This document shows positions 24,326 to 32,593 of a DNA stretch of 64,000 nt, piece after piece. Below the pieces are notes generated by a model. It ran no database searches, was not told the origin of the DNA, and saw only the letters and a program-made list of their open reading frames with translations. The position numbers were made by a program, and so were the translations under genes. The stretch is taken from positions 1-64,000 of the forward strand of contig CAZUAI010000025.1 of NCBI GenBank assembly GCA_964617875.1, in the 5' to 3' direction. Each line of letters opens with the position of its first letter. The first letter of the stretch is position 1. Source of the DNA: CAZMVY01 sp964617875. GTDB taxonomy: Bacteria; Planctomycetota; Phycisphaerae; UBA1845; PWPN01.

Positions 24326-24901
24326 TTAGACGCGGCCGGCCAGGGCCTCCCGCAGCAGGCGCCTTGCCCGCACGAGCCGCGTCTCGACCGTATCCACAGG
24401 AATCCCGAGCACGTTGCCGATCTCCTGGTAGCTCCAGCCCTCCAGTTGCCGCAGCACGAGCGGCTCGCGGTAGATCGCCGGCAGTCCGCGGATGGCCTCT
24501 CGAACGAACCGCTTCTGCTCCTCGACGGTCGCCTCGCCCTCCGGCCCGCGTTCGGTACGCTCTTCCGGCGGGCGCTCCGCGACAACCCGCGCGACGCCCT
24601 CGCGCTGCTGGCGACGCCACCGCACCTCGTCGTACGCGGCGTTGCGGGCGATCCGCACCAGCCACGCGCGCCACGTTCGCGGATCGCGAACCGTACCGGC
24701 CTGCTGCCACAGCCGCAGCCAGATCTGCTGCACGACGTCTTCCGTGGCGGTCTCGTCGCCGAGCTGGGCAAAGACGATGCCGCGGACCCAGCGCGAGTGG
24801 CGGCCGACCAGCTCCTCGAAGGCGTATCGATCACCCTGTTGGACCGCCTGGAAGACGCCGGTCTCGCTGTCTTGCTCGAGCGGAAGAGCCATCGCGGTCA
24901 T
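24326..24901 (-). CDS. ECF-family RNA polymerase sigma factor
   Basis: A 191-residue sigma-70 family protein. Region 2 lies at about residues 25-95 (YAFEELVGRH, ATEDVVQQIWLRLW, WLVRIARNAAYDEVRWRRQ). A low-complexity Glu/Arg linker follows, then region 4 at about residues 130-185 (LPAIYREPLVLRQLEGWSYQEIGNVLGIP, VETRLVRARRLL). No region 3 is present, as is usual for ECF factors. It heads an operon with an anti-sigma factor, a PDZ protein and a lipoprotein. ATG at 24901 is preceded by GTG at 24904; the exact start is uncertain by a few codons. Confidence 0.9.
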   Translation of the reverse strand: MTAMALPLEQDSETGVFQAVQQGDRYAFEELVGRHSRWVRGIVFAQLGDETATEDVVQQIWLRLWQQAGTVRDPRTWRAWLVRIARNAAYDEVRWRRQQREGVARVVAERPPEERTERGPEGEATVEEQKRFVREAIRGLPAIYREPLVLRQLEGWSYQEIGNVLGIPVDTVETRLVRARRLLREALAGRV

Positions 24902-25085
24902 CACCTGTCAAGACGCGGCCCCCGGCCGCAGCCGGTCAGAAAAATCGCCGGATCGCAACACGACCTACTTTGTACTACGTCCGAAACGCCGGGGGGGTCG
25001 TATTGCCGACAGGCGGAAGCGGATTGCGCGCGGCGGCGCGGGGCCGAGGCGAGAGCGGAGGGCGAATCCACGCGTGGTGAGTCTG

Positions 25086-26531
25086 TCAGTTGGCGACCGG
25101 CCGCGTGCTGAGTTTGGGGAGCACGTTGATGATCTGACTGACGCGGATCTCGCGGTCGTCGGCGGTGATCACGAGAGCTTCGAGGCGGTGCGCGCCCGCG
25201 TCTCGCAGAACGGCGTAACCGCTGAACGCCGTGCTGATCGGCCGTCCGTTGTCGGTCCACAGGACGCTGGAGCCCTTCTGCAGTTCTTCCGGGAGTTCGA
25301 GGCGGTAGCTCACCCACAGGGGCGCGACGCCGAAGTTCGAACTCAAGCGAATCGTGGCCGGCGACGCGGGTTCAGGCGGTTCGGCCGAACGAAGCGGCAC
25401 CGTCCGCGGCGGCGTCCGTTGGGGAGCCGGAGGCGCGGGCTTGTACGTCGAGGTGTATTTCTGCGGCGGCGGCGCGCTGGCGATTACCGGCGGCGGCGCG
25501 GCCGGCGCGGGCGAACGCGGCGTTGCCGCGGCGAGTTCCGCCGTCTGGGCCGGCGGCCGGGTCGGCGCCGGCCTTGTCGTCGGCGCGAAGATGGCGTTGG
25601 TGCCGTAGCGGGCGGGCGGGCGGTCTGTGGCCGTCGCCAGCCGTGCGGGACTGCTCGCCTCGGACGGTCTTGCGACCACCGGCGTCGGTTCCGGGCGCGC
25701 CGGGGTCAGCGGCATCACGTCGTGCAGGACGATGGCGCCGAATGGCGGAGGCGTCTTGGGCTCGACGCCGACGACACGGGCAAAGAAAGCCGCCGCCGTC
25801 TGCGGCGTGCGTTCATGGCCGAGGCCGCCGACGGTTTTGGCCGTCGTGTCGAAGCGATGCTGTCGATACCATGCGACCGCCTCAGTCGATTCCTCGCGGC
25901 AGATGGCGAAGTCGTTCTCGCCGAAGAAGATCGCGACCTTCATGTCCCGGTACTTCGGGACCTGGCGCGGATCCATCATCTCGGATGAGAAATTGGATTG
26001 CCGCACCGCGATGCACGAGAAACGCTCCGGGTGGCGGTTGACCATGTAGTGCGCGAGGTAGCCTCCGGAGGAGAAACTCGTGGCGAGGACCCGCGTCGGG
26101 TCGGCCTGTGTCCGCCGGAAGATGTCGTCCACGATCGCGAGCGTGACCTTCTCATCGCGGACAACCGAGGGCTTGTCGGCCGTGTTCAGCGGGGGCACGA
26201 TCACGAGCGTGTCGCAGGTTTGCAGTTCGGGCGCACAGACAATGAAGCCGTAGCGGTCGGCCTCCTCCTGCCATTCGCGGATCTGCGGGCCGGCGTCGTC
26301 GTAGGGGCGCAGGCCGTGGAACGTGACGACGAGGGGCCATCGTTCGCCGCCGGGCCGCTGCCCGTCGCGCTTGACGTAGTCCTCGGGCAGGTAGAGGAAA
26401 TATCCCCCGCCGGTCTCGCGCTCGACGATGTGCATCAACTTGCCGTTGCCCGGCTTCTGGGGCACGGCGCAACCCGCCGTGGCGAATCCTGCCGCCAAGG
26501 CCATCAGCGCTAGCCACTTTCTGCCGTCCAT
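25086..26531 (-). CDS. Lipoprotein alpha/beta-hydrolase (esterase/PHB depolymerase-like)
   Basis: A 481-residue lipoprotein with the lipobox FATAGCA near residue 20. The hydrolase domain covers about residues 30-270: VVTFHGLRPYDDAG gives the oxyanion region, ATSFSSGGYLAHYM the nucleophile elbow, and a late GLGHERTP the catalytic histidine. A proline/alanine/threonine linker of about 120 residues follows. The C-terminal domain (from about residue 390) is beta-rich and ends in ADDREIRVSQIINVLPK, resembling a PKD/Ig fold. The likely role is surface hydrolysis of an ester polymer; the substrate is unknown. The start at 26531 is chosen for the signal; ATG at 26540 is possible. Confidence 0.8.
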   Translation of the reverse strand: MDGRKWLALMALAAGFATAGCAVPQKPGNGKLMHIVERETGGGYFLYLPEDYVKRDGQRPGGERWPLVVTFHGLRPYDDAGPQIREWQEEADRYGFIVCAPELQTCDTLVIVPPLNTADKPSVVRDEKVTLAIVDDIFRRTQADPTRVLATSFSSGGYLAHYMVNRHPERFSCIAVRQSNFSSEMMDPRQVPKYRDMKVAIFFGENDFAICREESTEAVAWYRQHRFDTTAKTVGGLGHERTPQTAAAFFARVVGVEPKTPPPFGAIVLHDVMPLTPARPEPTPVVARPSEASSPARLATATDRPPARYGTNAIFAPTTRPAPTRPPAQTAELAAATPRSPAPAAPPPVIASAPPPQKYTSTYKPAPPAPQRTPPRTVPLRSAEPPEPASPATIRLSSNFGVAPLWVSYRLELPEELQKGSSVLWTDNGRPISTAFSGYAVLRDAGAHRLEALVITADDREIRVSQIINVLPKLSTRPVAN

Positions 26532-26903
26532 GACATCCATTTCCGTACTACTACGCCTGGTCACCATGCGAAGTTTGGGCACGGCCCGTCGGCTCCCGCC
26601 GCGTACTAGTCACTCATCGGCAATACAGGCCGTTTCACCCTCGGCCCCGCGCCGAAACAAACGTCAACGCGCCTATGTTCCGGCTCACTCACAAGATACA
26701 ACACCTGGAGCCGGACAAGAGGCGCTTTGTCCGGTTACTGATGCCCGTCGCCTTGCCAAAAAGCCAGACAAACAGCCTCGCAAACGAACTCACAGGCGAT
26801 TTGGCTTATTGTAGCGATACGGGCCTTTCAATCCAATGCCGCCGTCGGTTCGCGTCAAATCGCCACGGCCCTGCGTCGCGACGGCGGCGTGGCTCCTGCG
26901 ACC
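26532..26903. other. 372-bp gap between esterase and sulfatase
   Basis: Nothing coding is convincing here. The base composition is less GC-rich than the surroundings, in line with a promoter region for the leftward esterase. No intrinsic terminator for the sulfatase was found. Confidence 0.45.
26808..26836 (-). promoter_or_regulatory. Candidate sigma-70-like promoter for esterase
   Basis: Leftward, TTGGAT (26831-26836) and TACAAT (26808-26813) are separated by exactly 17 bases. The -10 matches five of six consensus bases, the -35 three. The leader to the esterase start would be about 270 bases. Confidence 0.35.
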
Positions 26904-28319
26904 TCATTTCGTCTTCGATCGCTTCAACAACTCGTCGAGTTTCTGGCCGGTCGGGGGGTTGAAGGCAGCGGGCCTGGGCTTGTCCACGCTCAGCGGCGTC
27001 TTGTCGCCGAGTTGCTTCTGCCACTTGCTCAGTTCGGCCATCATCCGGTTGATGCGGCCTGTCTGGTCGGGGTCGGCGGCGCGATCCCGGAGTTCGTACG
27101 GGTCTTCCCGCAGATCGAACAGCTGCGTCTTGTCGATCTGGGGGTAGCGGATCAGCTTCCATCGGTCGTCGCGGATCGCCCGCTGGCACTCGCCGTAGGC
27201 CAGGAAGAGCGTGTCGCGAACGCCGCCGGCTTTGCCGTCGATGACCGGCTTGAGGCTCCGGCCGTCGAGGCCGGCCGGGACGGGCGCGTCCACGAGATCG
27301 CAAACGGTCGGGAAGATGTCCAGCAGGTAGACCAGCGCGTCCGTCTGCCCCTTGCGAATGCCCGGTCCGCTGACGACGAGCGGCACTTTGGCCCCGGCCT
27401 CGTAGAGGTTCTGCTTGCCCATGAGGCCGTGGCTGCCGACCGCCAGGCCGTTGTCCGACGCGAAGAGGATGATGGTGTTCTCCGTCAGATTGAGTTCCTG
27501 GAGCGCCGCGAGCAGGCGTCCGAGGTGGTAGTCCAGGCCGCTGATGACGGCGTAGTACTCGTGCAGGTGGCGGCGGATCTCGGCCTCGGTGCGGGGCCAC
27601 GGGGCGAGCAACTCATCGCGGATGAGCATTTCGCCGTTATCAAACGGGTGCAGGGGCATGTAGTCCTTCGGCAACGGGATGCGGTCGCGTTCGTAAAGAT
27701 CGCTGTACTTCTTCGCCGCGACGCGCGGGTCGTGTGGATTTCCGAAGGCAAGGTACATGAAGAACGGGCGGTCATCATGCCCGTGGCGGGCCTTCAGGTA
27801 CGCGATCGCGTCGTCCACGATCGTCTGGCCGGGCTCGCCGGATTCGCGGTCGGCGTCGTCGCTGACGTACTTGTTTGTGTCGAACTTCTCCTGGATGCGG
27901 AGAGCGCTGTTGCCCTTCTTGCCGTGGTGATAGGTGGCGTAGCCGGCCTGCTTGAGGGTCACGGGGAAGTTTGGCGGGTCGGCCGGGGCCTGCGGCCCCT
28001 CCCAGCGAAAGTATGCCCGGCCGCTGAGCAACATGTTGCGGCTGGGCAGGCAGACGGCCGGGACGTTGCTGCCGAGGCCGTAGCAGTTGCGGAAGACCAT
28101 GCCCTGCCGGGCGAGCGAGTCGAGCGTCGGCGTCTTGAGGATCGGGTTGCCGAGTGCGCCGGCGCCGTCGAACCGCTGGTCGTCGGTGAAGAGAAAAAGG
28201 ATGTTGGGACGCCCCTTGGCGGCCACCTGTGCGTGAGCGTTCCGGGCGATCGCGGCCGGAACGAACACGGCGGCCAAAGCGGACCACATGGCAATTGAAA
28301 CTGCGTGAATGCGCGCCAT
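26904..28319 (-). CDS. Exported formylglycine-dependent sulfatase
   Basis: A 471-residue type I sulfatase with a signal peptide (cleavage after NAHA, residue 30). PNILFLFTDDQRFDGAG gives metal-binding Asp46 and Asp47. The catalytic Cys90 lies in VCLPSR, a CxPSR motif converted to formylglycine by a maturase not seen in this window. Later motifs FGNPHDPR, FASDNGLAVGSHGLMGK and DDRWKLIRYP complete the active site. It should remove sulfate esters from polysaccharides or glycoconjugates. AAAGGAG lies upstream of the ATG. Sulfatases of this type are abundant in planctomycetes. Confidence 0.93.
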   Translation of the reverse strand: MARIHAVSIAMWSALAAVFVPAAIARNAHAQVAAKGRPNILFLFTDDQRFDGAGALGNPILKTPTLDSLARQGMVFRNCYGLGSNVPAVCLPSRNMLLSGRAYFRWEGPQAPADPPNFPVTLKQAGYATYHHGKKGNSALRIQEKFDTNKYVSDDADRESGEPGQTIVDDAIAYLKARHGHDDRPFFMYLAFGNPHDPRVAAKKYSDLYERDRIPLPKDYMPLHPFDNGEMLIRDELLAPWPRTEAEIRRHLHEYYAVISGLDYHLGRLLAALQELNLTENTIILFASDNGLAVGSHGLMGKQNLYEAGAKVPLVVSGPGIRKGQTDALVYLLDIFPTVCDLVDAPVPAGLDGRSLKPVIDGKAGGVRDTLFLAYGECQRAIRDDRWKLIRYPQIDKTQLFDLREDPYELRDRAADPDQTGRINRMMAELSKWQKQLGDKTPLSVDKPRPAAFNPPTGQKLDELLKRSKTK

Positions 28320-28717
28320 CGTATGTCGTCTCCTTTGCGGTCTTCTGCCGACCTTCGCGTGTCGGCACTGCGAGATGGTACCTTGTGTGAGGCCGGCTTG
28401 CGAGCACGCGTCGCGCGGCACGGGCATCGGCGTTGGTGAGGTTCGGCGGTAGTCGCGGACGACGCCGCAGCTGCAGCGCAACATGAGGATGGGGATGCGC
28501 CGGCGATCGGACTCGGTGCGTCGCCATCACGGCGAATTACCGACCGCGCGGGGCAGTAATCCTCGATCTTGACAAAGGTTGTGGTCGATGTTAGTTATGG
28601 GGCTCGAAGTCGGCGCCTGGGCGCGTGGCGCCGTCTCGGCAACGAGTGAGTTTCCGGTTCAGGAGGCCGCGCGGCTTCTGAATGCACCGGGACGTGTTCT
28701 ATTCGAGGAGCATACGA
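28320..28717. other. 398-bp divergent intergenic region
   Basis: This region separates the leftward sulfatase from the rightward small lipoprotein gene. It contains a perfect -35 box for the rightward direction but no gene I can support. Confidence 0.45.
28569..28598 (+). promoter_or_regulatory. Candidate promoter with perfect -35 box
   Basis: TTGACA at 28569-28574 is a perfect -35. The sequence 18 bases on (AGTTAT, 28593-28598) matches the -10 at only three positions. It would drive the small lipoprotein at 28718 with a leader of about 115 bases. Confidence 0.3.
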
Positions 28718-28861
28718 ATGAGAAAATCCCTGTTTGTGCTGGCAGCGGCGCTGGTCGCTCTGTGCCAGTTCGGCTGCAGCGGCTGGAAGGCCGTCCACGA
28801 TGTGGCGGCCCACCTGCTGGCGATCGGCTGGACAGCCGATCTCTTGAACCTGGTGCCGTAA
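28718..28861 (+). CDS. 47-residue small lipoprotein
   Basis: A short gene with a textbook ribosome site (GAGGAG, seven bases before ATG). The product starts MRKSLFVLAAALVALC and has lipobox-like FGC at Cys20, followed by SGWKAVHDVAAHLLAIGW and a stop at 28861. So a signal peptide would leave a mature lipidated peptide of only 28 residues with an amphipathic helix. I recognise no family. It lies alone in a gap of nearly 800 bp between the divergent sulfatase gene and the TPR gene. Signal, ribosome site and clean stop together argue that it is real. Confidence 0.65.
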   Translation: MRKSLFVLAAALVALCQFGCSGWKAVHDVAAHLLAIGWTADLLNLVP

Positions 28862-29085
28862 GCGGCGCCGGATCGGCGGGATCGAAGCTGACGACGGGGC
28901 GTCCTGGTGATGAGCCGGACGCTCCGTCTTGTTTTGTGGACGCCGTCATGGGCGTGACGCGCTCGCCCATGATTTCAACGCGCGGTCGTTCGCCGATCCC
29001 GGTACTCCGGGGCCAGCGGTCCCGCCGGGCAGTCGTCGCCGGTACGCATTGCTCCGCTTGCGGCGTACGGGATAGACTGTGACGA

Positions 29086-31299
29086 ATGGCTCGCACGCAA
29101 CGGGAGAAACAGCGACCTCGCCCGAATCCCGGGCGGGCCGCAGATGCCGGGGCAGTTCGAACGACGCGTCGTGAAGCGGCCCTGCTGGCGACGTTGCTCA
29201 TCGGCGTATTGATCGCGACGGCGTTCGCGCACTGGCCCGTATTGTCGGCCGGCGCCGTTTCGTTTGATGACACCCAGTATCTCTTCTGGAACCGCAACCT
29301 CCAGAGGCCCGGCCTGGCCTCGGCGGCCCGCGTGATCGGCGAGGTCGTCAACTCCTCCACTGTCGAGGGCTACTACGAGCCGCTCACGCTTCTGTCGCTG
29401 ATGGCGGACGTGGCACTCGGCGGAACCCCCGACAACCTCGCGCCGTTTCACCGGACGAGCCTCGCGTTGCACCTGCTGAACACGGGCCTGCTGCTCGTGC
29501 TGCTCCACATGTTGTTCGGCTCGCCGTGGCCGGCGGCGCTGGTGGCCCTGCTCTTCGGCGTCCACCCGTTGACGGTTGAGCCGGTCGCCTGGGTATGGGA
29601 GCGCAAGACGCTGCTCGCCACCTTCTTCGCGATGCTGTGTCTGGTCTCCTACGTGCGGTACGCCCGGGGCAGGGGCCGCGCCGCGTACGGTTTTTGTCTC
29701 GTCGCGTACGTCCTGGCAGTCCTGTCCAAGCCGACGAGCACGCCGCTGCCTCTGCTGATGCTCGTGCTCGACTTCTGGCCGCTGCGCCGGTTGAGCCGGC
29801 GGGCCGTCTGGGAGAAAACGCCGTTCTTTCTCGTCGCGGGGCTTTCGGCGGTTGTCACGGTCGTTTCCACCGGACGGACGGCCTCGCTCACACTGCCCGG
29901 CGGGCACACACTGACGCAGGGCCCGCTGAGGGTGTGCTACCTGCTCATGTTCTACCTGACAAAGATGATCCGGCCGGTCCGGCTTTCGTCGGTTTATCTG
30001 TTGCCGGAACCGATGTCCCTGTCGCATCCGTTCGTGCTCGGCGCGGTGATCGGCGTGTTCGTGCTGGCGGCGGGCTGCGTGCTTTCGCTACGGCGAACGC
30101 GGGCGGCGACGGCCGGCGGCCTGTTCTTCGTCCTGGCCATCGCGCCGACGCTCGGCCTGATCGGGTACAGCTGGGTCGCGGCGTCGGACAAGTACGTCTA
30201 CCTGCCCGCGGTCGGCCTTCTGATTTCGCTGACGGCGCTGCTCGTGTGGCTCTGGGGAGACGCAACGAAGCCCGGCACGCCTCTTCTGCGCCGGGCGTAC
30301 GTGGCGGGCGCGGTCCTGTCGCTGGCGGCGGTCGAGACCGTCGCCACCCGGTCGTATCTGGTTTACTGGCGGGACAGCGAGACGCTGTGTCGGCGGATGC
30401 TGGACTTTACGCCGGGGGTGGCGTCGCTTCACAACGATCTGGGCGGCGGCCTGGCACGGAAGGGCCGAACCGAAGAGGCGATCATCGAGTACCGGAAGGC
30501 CCTGCAGCTCGACCCGTCCCTCGAGATGGCCCATTACAACCTGGGCGTCGCCCTGGCGGAGAAGGGCATGACGGATGAGGCGATCGCCGCATACAAGGAG
30601 GCCGTGCGACTGGCGCCGTCGTTTCAGATGGCTCACTACAATCTGGGGATCGTGCTGGCGGGGCGGGCACGAAACGCCGAGGCGATCGAGCACTTCGCGG
30701 CCTCGCTGAAGCTCCGCCCGGAGGACCCGAACTGCCTCAACAACATGGCCGTCGTGCTCGCGACAGAGGGCAGGAGCGACGAAGCCGTGGCGCGCCTGCT
30801 GGCAGCGATTCAGCTCGAGCCGCGCGACGCGGAGATGCGTTACAACCTGGCGAACATCCTCGTCGAACAGGGCAGACTCGACGAGGCGGTGAGGTACTAC
30901 CGGGAGGCGCTGCGGCTTGAACCGCATTCGCCGCGCATTCACACGAACTACGGCAATGTTCTCTGCCGCCAGAAGAAGTTCGACGAGGCCGTCACGCACT
31001 ACGAGGAGGCGCTGACGATCGCCCCCGAATTCCTGGCGGCACAGGTCAACCTCGGCAACGCCCTTCGCGCCCTGGGCAGGCTCGAGCAGGCGGCGGTTGC
31101 GTACGGGGAGGCGGCGACGACGCATCCCGAGGATGTCACGGCGCACTTCCTCCTGGGTGTCACCCTGCACGACCTGGGCCGGGCCGACGAGGCCGTGAAG
31201 CACTATCAGCGGGTCCTGGAGATCCAGCCGGGGCACGCCGGGGCGCGTCAACGGCTTTCGGCACTGGCCGCCGGACGCGGCGCCGCGACCCAACCGTGA
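29086..31299 (+). CDS. TMTC-like polytopic membrane protein with C-terminal TPRs
   Basis: A 737-residue protein. Residues of about 30-430 hold around ten membrane helices, with FDDTQYLFWNRNLQRPG after the first helix and PWPAALVALLFGVHPLTVEPVAWVWERK, a pattern shared with TMTC/PMT-type O-mannosyltransferase-like proteins. Residues of about 447-730 are eight 34-residue TPRs with the usual GRxxEAxxxYxxALxLxP consensus. The catalytic acidic pair after the first helix (FDD) is present. It probably glycosylates or organises envelope proteins. There are no close partners, and the upstream gap contains the small lipoprotein gene. Confidence 0.8.
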   Translation: MARTQREKQRPRPNPGRAADAGAVRTTRREAALLATLLIGVLIATAFAHWPVLSAGAVSFDDTQYLFWNRNLQRPGLASAARVIGEVVNSSTVEGYYEPLTLLSLMADVALGGTPDNLAPFHRTSLALHLLNTGLLLVLLHMLFGSPWPAALVALLFGVHPLTVEPVAWVWERKTLLATFFAMLCLVSYVRYARGRGRAAYGFCLVAYVLAVLSKPTSTPLPLLMLVLDFWPLRRLSRRAVWEKTPFFLVAGLSAVVTVVSTGRTASLTLPGGHTLTQGPLRVCYLLMFYLTKMIRPVRLSSVYLLPEPMSLSHPFVLGAVIGVFVLAAGCVLSLRRTRAATAGGLFFVLAIAPTLGLIGYSWVAASDKYVYLPAVGLLISLTALLVWLWGDATKPGTPLLRRAYVAGAVLSLAAVETVATRSYLVYWRDSETLCRRMLDFTPGVASLHNDLGGGLARKGRTEEAIIEYRKALQLDPSLEMAHYNLGVALAEKGMTDEAIAAYKEAVRLAPSFQMAHYNLGIVLAGRARNAEAIEHFAASLKLRPEDPNCLNNMAVVLATEGRSDEAVARLLAAIQLEPRDAEMRYNLANILVEQGRLDEAVRYYREALRLEPHSPRIHTNYGNVLCRQKKFDEAVTHYEEALTIAPEFLAAQVNLGNALRALGRLEQAAVAYGEAATTHPEDVTAHFLLGVTLHDLGRADEAVKHYQRVLEIQPGHAGARQRLSALAAGRGAATQP

Positions 31300-31329
31300 C
31301 GCACGGCCCCACCGCATCGAGCCGGCTCG

Positions 31330-31887
31330 TCAACCGAGCCCGAGGTCCACGGCGACCGTCTGCATGGCCGCGATCACGTTGGCGATGTGCTCGTCGAGGT
31401 CGAGGCCGAGCAACTCGGCCCCCCGGCTGATATCCTCGCGGCTGACGGCGGCGGCGAATGCGGCCGTTTTCATCTTCTTCCGGACGCTTTTGGGAGCCAT
31501 GCCGGCGAGCTTCTCCGGCCGTACGCAGGCACAGGCCGTGATGAACCCGCACAGCTCGTCCACCGCGGCAAGGGCCTTGCGGATCGGCCGGTCGAGCGGA
31601 TAGTCGGCGCGGTTCCATTCCGCGTGCGAGAGCATCGCGCCGACGATTTCGTCATCGACGCCGCGTTCGCGGAGAATCTTCGCGCCTTCCCGGGTGTGCG
31701 CGGGGGGCTCCGGCCATTTCTCGTAGTCGAAGTCGTGCAGAAGGCCCGCCACGCGCCACGTCTCCACGTCCTCGCCGAACCGCCGGGCGTAAAACCCCAT
31801 CGCCGCCTCGACGGCGAGCGCATGTCTGATCAGCGAATCGGACTTTGTGAACTCGTTCAAGAGGTTCCAGGCTTCGTCTCGTCTCAT
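31330..31887 (-). CDS. HD-domain phosphohydrolase-like protein
   Basis: A 185-residue cytoplasmic protein. The HD motif is in VAGLLHDFDYEKWPE (residues 46-60), preceded by the SLIRHALAVEAAM helix with a metal-ligand histidine and followed by GAMLSHAEW. The size and layout match predicted HD-superfamily hydrolases of the HDIG type. Substrates are often nucleotides, but nothing here indicates which. I placed the start at the ATG at 31887; longer frames would overlap other sequence with no homology. It converges on the TPR protein gene with 30 bp between stops and is divergent from hsp20. Confidence 0.82.
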   Translation of the reverse strand: MRRDEAWNLLNEFTKSDSLIRHALAVEAAMGFYARRFGEDVETWRVAGLLHDFDYEKWPEPPAHTREGAKILRERGVDDEIVGAMLSHAEWNRADYPLDRPIRKALAAVDELCGFITACACVRPEKLAGMAPKSVRKKMKTAAFAAAVSREDISRGAELLGLDLDEHIANVIAAMQTVAVDLGLG

Positions 31888-32084
31888 GGGGCACGCATCC
31901 ACCCGGAAAGTACCACCCGTTCCGCTTCGCCGCAACGTCGCCGGCCGCGTTGGGGCACGGTCCACCTGCCCGGGGCGATCGAGGTCCGGCACTTCGGCCA
32001 CCAATCGGCGATCGCGATCGTGTCGATTCGCAAACCGTATCGCCCCGGGTCGCGGTCGCCCTTTCACCACGGCGCGCCGGCGGC

Positions 32085-32090
32085 TACAAT
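32085..32090 (+). promoter_or_regulatory. Candidate -10 box upstream of hsp20-lon
   Basis: TACAAT matches five of six -10 bases and lies about 48 bases before the hsp20 ATG. The -35 position (TTTCAC) is poor. No CIRCE-type inverted repeat was seen near it. Confidence 0.25.
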
Positions 32091-32137
32091 GGTTGGATTG
32101 ACGTGAACACCAGTTCCCCGGCTGTGGAGACCGCGCC

Positions 32138-32560
32138 ATGACTCCGCTCAGCTTGGAAGCAACGGAAGACTCGTTCTCCTCGATGGCCCACCGGCTGGGC
32201 CGCATGGTGGACGAGATGATCGGCGGCCAGTACATCCCGTTTTCGGGCGGCGAGGGCTGGCGGCCGGCAGTGAACCTGTACGAAACCGCGTCCGACTTCA
32301 TGCTCTGCGTCGATCTGGCGGGCATGCCCCGCGACCAGATCGATGTGCAGGCGGAGCCGGACCGCGTGGTCATCCGCGGCGACCGGGCCGACCCGCAGCC
32401 GCCGCGGAAGGGCGACCCGCAGTGTGTCCACCTGATGGAAATCGACGTGGGCCCATTCGGCCGGGAGGTCCGGCTGCCGTCGCCGATCGACGTGGACGGC
32501 ATCCGGGCGACGTACCGGGACGGGCTTCTGTGGGTCCACATGCCCAAGCAGGAGACCTGA
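32138..32560 (+). CDS. Hsp20/alpha-crystallin small heat-shock protein
   Basis: A 140-residue chaperone. The N-terminal arm covers about 40 residues. The alpha-crystallin domain runs from WRPAVNLYETASDFMLCVDLAGM to LLWVHMPKQET, including GPFGREVRLPSPIDVDGI, which corresponds to the conserved FxRxxxLPxxVD stretch. The C-terminal IxI extension is short or absent, so oligomer assembly may differ from typical members. It is 33 bp ahead of lon on the same strand. An Hsp20-Lon pair makes sense as holdase plus protease for misfolded proteins. Confidence 0.92.
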   Translation: MTPLSLEATEDSFSSMAHRLGRMVDEMIGGQYIPFSGGEGWRPAVNLYETASDFMLCVDLAGMPRDQIDVQAEPDRVVIRGDRADPQPPRKGDPQCVHLMEIDVGPFGREVRLPSPIDVDGIRATYRDGLLWVHMPKQET

Positions 32561-32593
32561 CCGCGAGGCGAAGCCGGTGTCGGCACGAGAACC

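Noticed and set aside
24905..25085. Intrinsic terminator after the esterase gene (T-run on the leftward strand near 24940)
   Set aside because: A TTTTT run is present, but no stable GC stem directly precedes it.
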